DNA of 64,000 nucleotides from Vitrella brassicaformis (lineage: Eukaryota > Sar > Vitrellaceae). The stretch spans positions 1-64,000 of the forward strand of contig CDMY01000442.1 in NCBI GenBank assembly GCA_001179505.1. The letters are read 5' to 3'. Made by a program: the position numbers and the translations under genes. Below the pieces are notes generated by a model. That model saw only the letters and a list, made by a program, of their open reading frames with translations, was not told the origin of the DNA and did not search any database. Shown one piece after another: positions 45,901-56,517 of the stretch. Numbering within the stretch: position 1 is the stretch's first letter; each line of letters opens with the position of its first letter.

Positions 45901-46563
45901 TCATTCTCTGGCATACTGCAGTATGCCAACCGTCTGTCGTACCAGCCTCCCCGTGTGGATGAGAGCGACGGTACGTCGCTGCCGTCCTTCGGCGCCAGGG
46001 GGCGGAGAAACGGTGGGTCGCGGGAGGAGAATGGTGAGGGAGAGGACATCGACAAGCGGGTCAGCGAGTACTTCGACCAGCCCGGACGGCAGGTGAGTGA
46101 GGCGGTGATGACTGACGACACAGGCGACATGGATGGGCACACGTGGATCTATGGACGCAATTGACTGTCGTGTGTCACCCACGCTCATGCAGCATCTGAA
46201 GATCCTCCTGTGCCGCCTCTCTCGCGGCACCTACCTCTACGCCACGCACCGCGTCAAATTCAGGTCAGTCTCCACAAACATCCATCCCTACAGAGACACT
46301 CACCTTGCTCCCTATCTGCATGTGGTGTGTTTCACTGCATGGCATCGTGTTATTTATGTTGTGTCAGAGTCGACCGCTATGGCAGTCTGCAGGGCCGCCA
46401 CCCATCGACGGGCGACTGGCTGCCCATCGACGACTTTGTGGAGCAAATGTGGGAAGCATCAGGCAGCAGCGGCGCCTCGGGGGGCATCGGCTCCGCACCC
46501 ACGTACCAAAGCGCGGCGGCTAGCGACATGATGCGCGGCGAGGAGGGGGGCAGGGAATACTAA
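42959..46563 (+). CDS. Long coiled-coil protein with a C-terminal globular end
   Basis: About 13 exons end at TAA 46561-46563. From the ATG at 42959 (MQSPKRFWAAASSLPPAG) the first 130 residues are Pro-rich and basic. Then come about 450 residues of heptad-rich coiled coil split over many exons (RVEYLEQRAKRLQAELEQLR, ESRDAEIDLLTQQLHTKQKI, ISMVQNTMELKNQIRTLETR, ITRTLADRDQELASLYQLKQ, AAMVEKEGQLSELRNQVLQR). A Gly/Ser/Pro linker follows, then a compact end: HLKILLCRLSRGTYLYATHR, VKFRVDRYGSLQGRHPSTGD, WLPIDDFVEQMWEA. This terminal module has mixed strand/helix character and could be the functional head; I do not recognise it. The whole resembles centrosomal or basal-body coiled-coil proteins, but that is only analogy. 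Confidence 0.82.
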
Positions 46564-46975
46564 GTACTAAGGACATCTGACTGGCTGACCGACTTGTCGA
46601 TGGATGGGCGGATTGGATGACGGGTTGGCCGTGTGGCAGGACGAATATGTCTATAATGCAGGCAGAGATGCCCTACTCAAGACAGCAAGGGGCACGTCTC
46701 GTCAGGATCGGGAATCTCATTCATTCAGCACTTATCATCAGACCACGCACCACGGAAGCCATCCATCCAGCCATCCATCCATCCACGCAGTCACTCTCGC
46801 GTTCGTGCGTTCGTTCATTCATTCATTCAAACCACTCAGGCAGGCTACGAATGCATGTGTGTATGTGAGCAGCACGGCAGAAGGCGTCCACACCAGTCAC
46901 TCGCCCACTCACCCCCACACGGCACAGCACGGCACCACCCCCGCCAGCTCCACTGCACCAGCCACGGTGCCTCCC
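46564..46975. other. Intergenic, convergent gene ends
   Basis: This is 3' flank between the coiled-coil gene (+) and eS21 (-), with CATC and TTCA runs near 46760 and 46813. No gene is seen. Confidence 0.55.
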
Positions 46976-47530
46976 TCATCTGGAAAAGGTGAGGAGCTTC
47001 TCCTGGAAGAGGAGCCTGTTCATGCAGGCGTCGCTCTCGCCCTTCTGCCGGACAAAGCCCGCGATGGCGAACGTGTGGTTCTCGCCCTCCTTCTTCACGC
47101 CCTTCTCGTCCACCTGACCACCCCATACAGACGGACAGACAGACAGTGAGAGTCACTTGACGTAACCCTCCCTGTGTGCGGTGCTGACGCACCTTGCAGA
47201 CGTTGATCTGGACGCTGCCGTGCTCCTTGGCGGGGAGGATGCGGTTCGTCGCAGAACTGATGCGCACACAGGCAGACCCGAAATGTCTGTTGGTGCGGCC
47301 GGCCTGTCCTGGTGTCGTCGTCTTACCACTTGCGAGGGATGTACAGATCCACGACCTTTCCTTCGTCGTTCTGAGAGACCCGCCATCCCATACGCAGGCA
47401 AGACAGCAACACGCCACAGGGTGACCCTCTGACTGACTCGACGAGGCGTAGATCAGCCACCCTTGTCCCTGATCTGTGTTCCCTTCCTTCCCTTTCGCTC
47501 TCCCGCCTCCTCTGTCCCTCCTACCTGCAT
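46976..47530 (-). CDS. RPS21: 40S ribosomal protein eS21
   Basis: Four exons: 47525-47530, 47327-47370, 47193-47256, 46976-47113; 252 coding bases, 83 residues. The first coding exon is only ATGCAG (Met-Gln). The protein then reads NDEGKVVDLYIPRKC, SATNRILPAKEHGSVQINVC, EGENHTFAIAGFVRQKGESD and ends LLFQEKLLTFSR. The start MQND.G..VDLY.PRKCSA.NRI and the later R..GESD motif identify eS21, a small-subunit protein; length matches the family (about 80-87 residues). It shares a 219-base divergent spacer with the OCIA-like gene. Confidence 0.97.
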
Positions 47531-47749
47531 GACGGAGCTGGGATTTGCTTCGCGACGGGTGCGTAGCTCGGGCGACGAGCAGTTTCACGCAATGTCCTAG
47601 CTCGGGGGTCTGCGAGCCTAGCTCATGAACAAACGCAAAGCGAAGGAGGACATACTCTTGGAGTTGAGGGCCAACTCACCCGTGTAGTGAGGGAGCCGTC
47701 GAGTGAGCGCAGTGACGAGTGAGTGCGGCTGCGCAGTTTTGGCACCACC
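47531..47749. promoter_or_regulatory. Divergent promoter spacer, eS21 / OCIA-like gene
   Basis: These 219 bases lie between opposed starts and lack microsatellites. A repeated TAGCTCGGG (about 47566 and 47599) and GTGAGYG motifs are visible. They end with CACC before the ATG at 47750. Confidence 0.45.
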
Positions 47750-49298
47750 ATGGCGTACAGCGGCGGCCAGCCCTACCCGGGTCCGCCTCCAGAATTGGCC
47801 CATGACGGGCTCACCGCCGGCGCAGGACATCCTGGTGGGCAAGACACACGTGTGTTGCACACACGTCTGCCCACCCAAAGAGCAAGTGGATTTGTGGATG
47901 GACATCTGTGTCGTCACGCCGGTGTGGTGTCTGTCATGACAGGCGGTGGTGTCCATCCGAAGCCCGACACGAGCAATCTGACGATGGAGGAGCTCCAGAA
48001 GGTGCAGGACTCAGTCCAGAAGTTCATCCTGGAGAGCAAGTACCAGCCTAAGGGCGACGAGAAAGTGCCCTTTATGAAGGTCGCCAACATCGCCCTCTTC
48101 AGCGGCGTGGCCGGCGGCGTCTTGACCCACCAGCTCCTCAGGCGCACCATGCCCAGCACCACACCGATCGGCTACACCATCCCGAGCGTGCTGACGGGTC
48201 TCTGGGTGGCACAGGTGGCCATGCGGTTCACGCGCAAGTGGACCTTCCAACAGATACTCGAGATGGACAGCCCCCTAGGCCAGCGGGCCAGGCAGGCACT
48301 CCTCGAAGCCCGCACTGGCGTCCCACACGGACCGCCACAGCAGGCAATGTCAGTCAATATTCATTGACACGCACACGCACGCGCACATCCCTAAGTTGAC
48401 TGACTGACACGTCGGTTCGGTACTCTTCTCCCTCACCGTTATTTCCTCGTCTGTCTGTCTGTCTGTCTGATGTGCATGTCATGTGTTGTGTCTGTCTGTC
48501 AGTGGTTATGGCCAGCCCGACTACGCCCCTCCCGATGCCCCCGTGGGCCACCCCGGGCGGGTGATGCTGCCCTACTACACGGACGGCAGCCCCCGGTGGA
48601 CACCGCCACCCAGTGACCCCAGCGCACAGCCACGGGGGACGTGGTCAGGTGCCCCGCGAGGCGCCTCAGTACCCATGTGGCCGACAGAAGGGGTGCCGCA
48701 CCGCCAGGCAGTGCATCCCGACAGTGGCTGGGGGGCCGAGGGCAGTGGCGGACAGGAGGGGCCTTCGCCATGGGCCGACACTCAGGGGTGAGTGAGTGGG
48801 TGGGTGGGTGGGCAAACGTACCTTACCAGCACAGATGAAGTGCGTGCTTGTGTTTGTCTTGGTGGCTGCATGACGCAGGAGCCCGTGGGGCGATGCGGGT
48901 GCTGGTGCTGGTGGCGGTGGTGCGCCCGGTGGTGCAGGTGGTGGTGCTGGTGGCTACCGGAGTTGGCGTGACCTGCAGCAGCAGCAGCAGCAGCAGGCGG
49001 CGTCCCCCCAGCAGCCCCCCGGTGGCACACCGATGGACAGCGGGTGGGGCCAGCCGCCCAGCGACTTCGGCGGGGGAGGCCAGGAGGGAGAGGGCGGATT
49101 CGGTGCGCACAGACACCAACACGGAACCCAGAGGTGTCCATCCACCAACCTCACTCATCCAGGAATCTCTCTCTCTCTCTCTCTGTGTGTGTCATGTGTG
49201 CAGGTGGTGAGAGTTCAGTGCCTCCGTCGATGCGCCGGCCCGGCTACCGCACGTGGGATGACATCCGATCGCAGCAGAGGCCACCACCGCAGCACTGA
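47750..49298 (+). CDS. OCIA-domain-like small membrane protein with Gly/Pro/Gln-rich tail
   Basis: About five exons run from ATG 47750 (MAYSGGQPYPGPPPELAHDG) to TGA 49296-49298. The second exon encodes LTMEELQKVQDSVQKFILES, then two hydrophobic helices (VANIALFSGVAGGVLTHQLL and YTIPSVLTGLWVAQVAMRF) and WTFQQILEMDSPLGQRARQA. Two short membrane-like helices followed by 'SPLG..R' parallel the OCIA domain of OCIAD1/2, which sits in the mitochondrial inner membrane or endosomes; this is a pattern match by eye. The tail is disordered and Gly/Pro rich. In the frame with phase-2 splicing (donor after CAGGG at about 48789) it contains GGYRSWRDLQQQQQQQ and ends GYRTWDDIRSQQRPPPQH, a repeated GYR(S/T)W.D(L/I) motif. 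Other frames of the fourth exon break this pattern and are rejected. Confidence 0.7.
48975..48996 (+). repeat. (CAG)n tract encoding polyglutamine
   Basis: Seven CAG codons in frame in the OCIA-like gene give QQQQQQQ after RSWRDL. Confidence 0.85.
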
Positions 49299-50431
49299 CT
49301 GACTGAACCAGGGAGCGAGAGGGGGTGGGGGGGCTGCGTGTACGCGTGTGTCTTCATTTGGGAGCTGGTGGTGCATGCATCTCGTCGAGTCTGTGTGATG
49401 TGATGTAATGTGCGGTGCGCTTCGGTCGATTGGCTGTGAGTGACGTGACACCTCGCCGTGCCGTCTTAGGGTCGTCTCTTGGTGTCGGTCTTTCCACGAC
49501 AGACAAGGCGGGCGACGATCCATGCCATGCACACCGAGCCGAGGGCAGACAGACAGACAATTGACCGTGCGCGGCGCATACCATCGATTTTTGTGGGTGG
49601 TCTGAATGAATGACGCACGGGTTCATGGATGCCTGCCCTGCATACCTAGCTGCCCTGCAGTCAGTGGGTCCACACAGTGAGCGAGCAAGGAAGGCAAGGT
49701 ACGCTGCAGGCTGCCTTGCCTTCCACGTCTGCATATATATGACACGACATACATACATACGTGGTATGTGTGTGCTGCCTGCGTGTCCGGCCTGGTGTGA
49801 GAGAAGCGGACCGGCCGATTTTCTGGACGGGACGGATGCGTGTGGTGTTGGTTGGCGGCTTGCGCGTCTGTGCGTCCGGCTAGCTGTAGAATGGACCAAT
49901 GGATGGATGGATGGATGGCAGGCAGGCAGGAGGCACGTGTGGTTTTAAGCCGACAAGCGACCGACTCTGCCCACTGTGTGCTTTGTGTCGTGACATCGGT
50001 ATCAACCACCATCGGTTCGGTTCGGTTCACACACGAGCGACTGATCAAATGTAAAGCTTCTAGATGGCGACGCGCAAATGTCTGTCATCAAACCAAACCA
50101 GGCGGCCACACCTGCCTGCACCGATGTGCACGTAGTCAGCCTGCCTGCCTGCCTTCGCTCCCTCTCCCCTTGTTTGACATCTGCTCGCTCCGTCTCCGTC
50201 ATCTGGTCCACCCTCGCATGAGAAAAAGCTGTGTGTTGATGTAAACACACACCCCGCACGGACAGGTGAGGGGAGGCCCTGTGCGGGCGGGGGACACACA
50301 CACACACAGCTACACACACACCTACACACACATGGACGTGGACCACGTGGAGGGAAATAATTGGCAGGCACAGCACGCATGAGCGTGGAGGCAGGCAGGC
50401 AGGCCACCGGCAGCAGCATGCAAGCAAAGCA

Positions 50432-50477
50432 TGCAAGGCATCACATCACAACACATCACATCACAACACATCACAGC
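50432..50477. repeat. Higher-order ATCACA/ACACA repeat
   Basis: The tract alternates CATCACATCACAACA about three times, a minisatellite of about 18 bases built from CATCA and CACAA units. Confidence 0.75.
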
Positions 50478-52048
50478 GCCACACACCACCAGCAGCAGCA
50501 AGGGCATGCAGTCACCACCAAGCAGACAAACACGCAATCAACCAACCAACCAGCCAACCAGCCAGCCAGGCAACGACTGTGTCTCGGGTACGAAATGCAC
50601 GTGCAACCACCACACACATCATCAAACGCCTCAAGTGTATGTATATGTGCTGACACACAAGACAACCAGACAGAGACAGACAGACAGGTGGGTGGGCCGC
50701 CATGGCACCCGACCGACCGACCGACAAGCATCGCTTGAGTGGTATGTACGACGTGAGTGAGTATCAACAGTAGCAACCAACAGGCAGGCCATTGCACCCA
50801 CACACCCATGTCATCAATGTAGCCACACAGCAGAGCAGCGCAGCAGCAGCACCGAGTATCAACCAGCCCAACCCAAGACCCCCCATCTACCCACCCCACC
50901 GGCAGCAGCACACTCATCGGACGGACAGTGGATAAAACACTTCCGAGAGCTAGCTACCTCGCTCGGTGCCATCCATGAGCCCCCTCCCTCCTCCCCCCCC
51001 CTGTCGATTCATTTCTGCAGCCAACTGGTGCTGCATCGCCTTCACCGACACGAGCTCGAGAGCGATCAGACACACTGGTGGACCAGCGTGTTGAATGCCC
51101 CAACAGCCCGGTCAGGTGACAGCAACGACAGCTGCCATCACTCGCTGCATTAGTAAGACAAGCCGTGACAAGACTCGACACAGCTAACCAGACAGCGACC
51201 AGCCAGGGAGTCAGTGTAGGGGTCGACAGGACATGACATGAACATCGGCCCAGCACTCTTGAAACTTTACCTGCTCTCCGCAGATAGACGTGAGGCTCTG
51301 GTCTCTCTCTCTCGCTCTCTTCCAATTACTCACTCACTCGCCCGTCTGTCTCTGTGTCTGTCATGCTGACTGAGTGTATGCGGCCGCCCCATCCACTGTA
51401 CTGCTCCCATACCGGTCGTTTGCACGAGACCAGTTGAGTTGATGAAGCCACAGCACCCATTCCCTCAGCACACAAAAACTGGACGGACGGGCAAGACACC
51501 CCAGTGACTGACACGACATCAATCCCACGATCCGATCACACATGCGTGCAGGCAGGCAGGCAGGCAGGCACGGTGGTCCCATCCATGTCGGTCGTCGTCA
51601 AACAGACAACAGAAGCAGCCGCCGGTTGGGGTGTGTGGCTACGCGTGAGGGTGTGGTGTGAGTGGGTCATTCATTGATATGATGAGGGGGTGTCTGTCGT
51701 GTGTCTACACGTAGTACACGTCACGTACGTGTGTATGTGTGTGTGTATGATGGGACGGATGGTACCGGTCACTCAGTGAGTGAGTGAGGGCATGGCAGCC
51801 CGCACGATAGATACGCGTGGTCAGTCAGAGTCAGAAAAACAGACAGTCAGTGCTCACTCATGAGATAGATGATGAAGAGCGACAACATGAAGAATGAATG
51901 AACGTGTGGTGATCGAGGGAGAGACATGCATGGAGACAGACAGACCGACAGAGAGAACGACAAATTGAAAGAGGCACACAGCACAACACAGCACAACAAC
52001 ACGGACCGGATGAATGAAGGTTGAGTTGAGTGTGCAAGTCAGTCAATG

Positions 52049-52083
52049 ACACACACACACACACACACACACATACACACACT
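52049..52083. repeat. (CA)n microsatellite
   Basis: A CA run of about 32 bases, followed by (AAAG)n near 52097-52112. Intergenic. Confidence 0.9.
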
Positions 52084-52953
52084 CAGACACACAAAGAAAG
52101 AAAGAAAGAAACAGACACACAACGCAGACAGACCGACCCCCCACCCGACCGAAGATAAACAGGGCCATCCCCACCTATACACGCTTTCGTGTACTCTCTC
52201 TCTCTACCCGTCCGTCCCATCCCATCCCATCCTCCTTGTTGGATACTAAGGTACGCATCATGTCATGTCATGTGTGGGCTATATAATGAATGAATGAATG
52301 GATTAGATCAACGTAGGTAGGTGTAGCTACGTACGTCCTTTCACCGGATGTCCTTCCTCTCGAGCTGTCTGTCGGTTTGTCGGTCGTCAGGCCGCCGGCG
52401 AGCCGCTAGCTATGGTACAGACGACATCACATCCATCCATCTCCATGACATCAACCAACCGGTCTGTCTGTCATCAAAGAAAGACGCGCGTGCACGTCAG
52501 TCGCGTCGCCAGGCAGCAGAGAGGAGAGGAGAGGAGAGACAGCAAGACAGCAAAGACAGACAGAGCTAAGACAGCAAGCAAGGAAAGGACACGCACATGG
52601 TCATCGACAGTGCGTCTTGTGTGATGTGGCAGCACGCCTCGCCAGCCATGCCGACCGACCGACCACATCACTCAATCAATCCCATCCATCCATCCATCCA
52701 TCCCCGTAATCCTCCAGCACGAGAAAAATATTTCCCCCTTAAGGTCCCCTCCCCGCCCTGCCCGCGCCACACCACATGTACGAGAAAACGGCCCAGCCCA
52801 GCCCAGCCGCAGCAGGAGCCCCAGCGAGAGGCGCGCGTCTATCCATTCCATCCCTAGCCCTTACGGCCCGCCATTCACGTGAATGGCGACGAAAAACACT
52901 TGCCCACAAACACGCGACGCGCACACAAAGCTTGCATCCGTGTCAGTGTCACG

Positions 52954-55900
52954 TCACGCAGACCGCCTATTGGGGCCTCTGGCGACGGGGCTCCTGCCAG
53001 GTGAGATGAGGTTGGTGTCCTCGCTGTTGCCGTCGATGCTGCCGTGTAGGTGGCTGGGCGATGCGCTACTGGATGAGCTCATGGGTGATGCCATGACGGT
53101 GTCCTGCGAGCTGCACCGGTGCTCCTTGCCCAGCGGCAGCCGGGGGGGCGGCAGACTGACGTTGTTGGGGACGGGGCCGCCCTTGCCGCTGCCGCCGCCC
53201 ACGACGTAGGGCGCCATGGTGTGGGCGTGGAGGGGCTTCCGGGGCGAGGGAGACGCAGGCGATAACTGCAAAGACATCACACACACATGAACAGCACACC
53301 AAATGAATTAGACGGTCGATGGATGCGATGCGCATGTGTGTTGTGTTGCGTACGTGTGGCGAGTAGAGTGGCGAGGTGGGTACGGCCGTGGCGAGGGTGG
53401 CCAGCGATGACGCGCTGGGCTGCTGCAGGGCCGACCGGTACACGCCCACCGACACGCTCGCGTGGGGCGTCAGCTCAGGCAACACTACTGGGTCAAACGA
53501 AGGACCGTCGGGAATCGTGTTGCTGCAGACACCACCATACACCGAACAACACAGCCCACACACAGAGTCCCTTGGCTGTCGGTGTCTTGTCTATGTGGGT
53601 GGTCATTCATTCGGCTGGTTCACCGTACGTACCGTCTGTATGTTGCGTCTTGCGGCAGCGAGTTGAGGTGGTCGACCACCCATGGGTGGTGCAGCGCCTG
53701 CTGGGCCGTCATGCGCTTCCGGGGGTCGCGGTGCAGCAACTTGTATATCAGATCTACCGCCAACTTCGGAACGTCCTTCTGCCACACACACACACGACAC
53801 ACGACACACACGGATGGATGGATGGATGATGCGGGTGTGGTGTGTCTCTCTGTGTGTCCCTCCTTGCCTACCCGTTTGGTCATGTTGGGCAGTGGGCAGC
53901 TGAGTAGTGAGCGCATCATGTCCTCCTCAGACTCGCCCTCAAACGGCAGATGCCCGAATATCATCCAAAATAAACAAATGCCTACACCGCACCGATACAC
54001 ACAGGATAGACAGGATAACACGCAAACGTATATGTCAGTCTGTCAACAGGCATGGACGTCATGTCCCGTGCGAGGAGAGGAGTGAGTGAGAGCCTTGTGT
54101 GTTTGTGAGTGCCTACCGAGGCTCCAGACATCGGCTGGGAGTCCGTATGCGCCAAATATCACCTCGGGGGCGACGAAGGGAATCGACCCAAGGCCCTCTG
54201 CTAGCGAATCGTTGCCGCCCACCACCTATACTCGCACACACACAGACACACCAGTGCAGTGCAGTGCGTCCATTCGTGTGTGGTGTCGTGTCGCATCTCT
54301 GTGTGTGTGCATCTGACTGATCTGTGCAGTGCAGTCAGTGTTGTCAGTACCTTAGTGGCGAATCCGAAGTCTGTCAGAATGATGGCGGCCTTGGACAGAT
54401 CGCTCTGAGTCAGCATGAAGTTCTGAGGCTTGATGTCGCTAAAACCACACACAACACAGACACACAACGACCAGCCAGACATACAATGCCTGCCTGCCTT
54501 CATCGCCCGCCAACCACTTCATTCACTCACGCCCCTCGCTTAAGTGCAGTGCAGTGCTCACCGGTGGGCGATTTTCCGTTCGTGGAGGCTCCTGACGGCG
54601 AGGAGCATCTGTGTGAAGATCTTGGCCTTGAGGTCCTCCGGCGTCCGCTTCAGTTCGTCCGCCCTGTCCCAGAGCTCGCCGCCGTCGAGTTTCTCCATGA
54701 CGAGGTAGACGGCGGGCCCGTGCTCCACCACCTCATACAGCTGCACCACAAACGGACCCGCACCCTCCTGAACCGTAGACACCTCCGATAACAGCTCCTT
54801 CCTAAACACACACACAGACATCCCACAGACACGCAGAGGGACATTCACAAGGTGTCTGGAGAGGGGGGGAGGGGGGGGGGGGGGTCAGNNNNNNNNNNNN
54901 NNNNNNNNNNNNNNNNNNNNNNNNNNNNNNNNNNNNNNNNNNNNNNNNNNNNNNNNNNNNNNNNNNNNNNNNNNNNNNNNNNNNNNNNNNNNNNNNNNNN
55001 NNNNNNNNNNNNNNNNNNNNNNNNNNNNNNNNNNNNNNNNNNNNNNNNNNNNNNNNNNNNNNNNNNNNNNNNNNNNNNNNNNNNNNNNNNNNNNNNNNNN
55101 NNNNNNNNNNNNNNNNNNNNNNNNNNNNNNNNNNNNNNNNNNNNNNNNNNNNNNNNNNNNNNNNNNNNNNNNNNNNNNNNNNNNNNNNGGGGGGGGGGGG
55201 GGTCAGAGGGGGAAGCCCACCCACCGAGTGACTTCTTCCTTCTGGATGGCTTGTCTCTCCATCTTGCACCGCCTCTCGGGCAGCCACCGCCAGCCCTTCC
55301 GGTAGACAAAGTAGCTCCCCCCCGCGCTGGCCGGACACTCCATCGCCCCCCCACCGCCCACACTGATGGTGTCCAGCTCCCTCTCGTCCACCAGCGAGCT
55401 GCGGGACCGCCGTGGCGGCGAGTGGTCGGTGGTAGACAACATGGCGTCAAGCTGGTTCGACTCGGCGCGCGGCCTCCCGCCTTGCATTTGGCGGGTGAAG
55501 CCCAGCCGGTCGGGGGAGCTGTTAAGCGAGTGCTCTGCGGCGCGTCTCTGGTTGTCCACGTCGGGGTAGAGGGAGTGCCTGTTAGCGAGACCCGTGTTGC
55601 GATGTGGGTGGGTGTGGGTGTAGCCGTGGGGTGAGGACCGGTGGGCGGCGTGAGGGGTGCGGTCGATCTTGACGTGGGCTATCTTGACAATCCGGGAAGG
55701 GGCGCCGTCACGGGGAATCGCCTCGTGCACCTGACACACACACAAGACACAGACCACACACAAAACAGACAGACAGGCAGAGAGACATCAATCGATCCAC
55801 GAGGCAGCCAGTCGCCACCCCCACCACTGTCCCTCCCTCCTCCCCGAGTGTGTGATGTGATGCCTCACAATCGAGTAGGATCCCTCGCCGAGTCTCTTGC

Positions 55901-56165
55901 CCAAAGCGTATTGGTCGACGAGTCCCGGTATGCCCGTGAGACTCCCGACTCGGTATCCGTTGCTCCCCCGTCCTCGCGGCGTGGTGGCGGCGCTGGAGCC
56001 GCCAGACATCCGCCTCTCCTTGGCACTGACCTCCTGGCGGGGCGGAAGGGCGAGGAATGTGGGCGGGGTGGTCTCTGTGGGGTCGGCAAGAGGCTCATCG
56101 CACGACTTGGACTGTCGGTGGCTGCGACCGAAGAGCGGTAAAGGCAGACAGCGGCTCACGGCCAT
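52954..56165 (-). CDS. CAMK-like Ser/Thr protein kinase with a long N-lobe insertion (interrupted by gap)
   Basis: ATG 56165 (MAVSRCLPLPLFGRSHRQSK) opens a basic N-terminal extension of about 80 residues. The glycine loop reads YALGKRLGEGSYSIV (about 55870). The next exon gives IVKIAHVKIDRTPHAAHRSS, then more than 120 disordered residues, then SYFVYRKGWRWLPERRCKME before a 300-N gap. After the gap: RKELLSEVSTVQEGAGPFVV (alpha-C), YEVVEHGPAVYLVMEKLDGG (hinge), HERKIAHRDIKPQNFML (catalytic Asp and Asn), ILTDFGFATKV (DFG), IPFVAPEVIFGAYGLPADVW, FGHLPFEGESEEDM and RDPRKRMTAQQALHHPWVVD, closing a canonical C lobe. The Pro/Ser/Thr-rich tail ends at TGA 52954-52956. The catalytic motifs are intact, so an active kinase is likely. 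The C lobe resembles CAMK/CDPK kinases, but no EF-hands follow. The beta-3 Lys cannot be fixed: it may be in RIVKI or near the gap. Confidence 0.87.
54889..55188. other. Assembly gap of 300 N between matching poly-G ends
   Basis: There are exactly 300 N. The left flank ends in a G run plus TCAG; the right flank begins with a G run plus TCAG. The shared end sequence suggests the true gap may be tiny or that the contig ends overlap. It falls in the kinase N lobe or an adjoining intron. Confidence 0.95.
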
Positions 56166-56517
56166 CGATGGATACCACAGCTGGTTGGTGATGTAATCTC
56201 AAGTCAACTACACTCGGCAAAGAATCCTGTTCCGCCTGTCTGACATCAGTATTCGCTGCCCTAACTCCAACGAAGCTTCCATGAACCCTAGAACCCAAAC
56301 CCCGGTGGGGTTTATCCACGAGCAGTCACACACTGCCTGTGTGTCTGACTCGTCTTGGTCAGGTGCAGCACAGCACTTGCCGCATGTAAGTGACAATCCA
56401 TCGCAACCAACCGCATTCATTTCCCCATTTAAATATTTGATGGGTGCGGCGTGACCTGCCTGCCTGACGGGCCTTTCGTTCATCCCCACGTACCCCAGCA
56501 GCCATCCATCGAGGAGG
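56166..56517. promoter_or_regulatory. Divergent spacer, kinase / WDR35 genes
   Basis: These 352 bases lie between opposed starts, without TG or GATG microsatellites apart from one short GATGGATAC. ATTTAAATATTTG (about 56429) is an AT-rich palindromic patch in otherwise GC-rich DNA and might be a core promoter element. Confidence 0.45.

Larger units (their letters stand above)
49299..52953. other. Long intergenic region, simple repeats only
   Basis: I see no gene in these 3.65 kb between convergent gene ends. They contain GATG, GGCA, CA, TCACA (50437-50475), CCAACCAG and GAAA runs. Open frames follow repeat periodicity and lack splice or domain support. An ncRNA cannot be excluded by eye. Confidence 0.55.

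Noticed and set aside
50431-50490. CRISPR-like regular repeats (TCACA units)
   Set aside because: The units are 5-18 bases with no unique spacers; this is a minisatellite in a eukaryotic genome.
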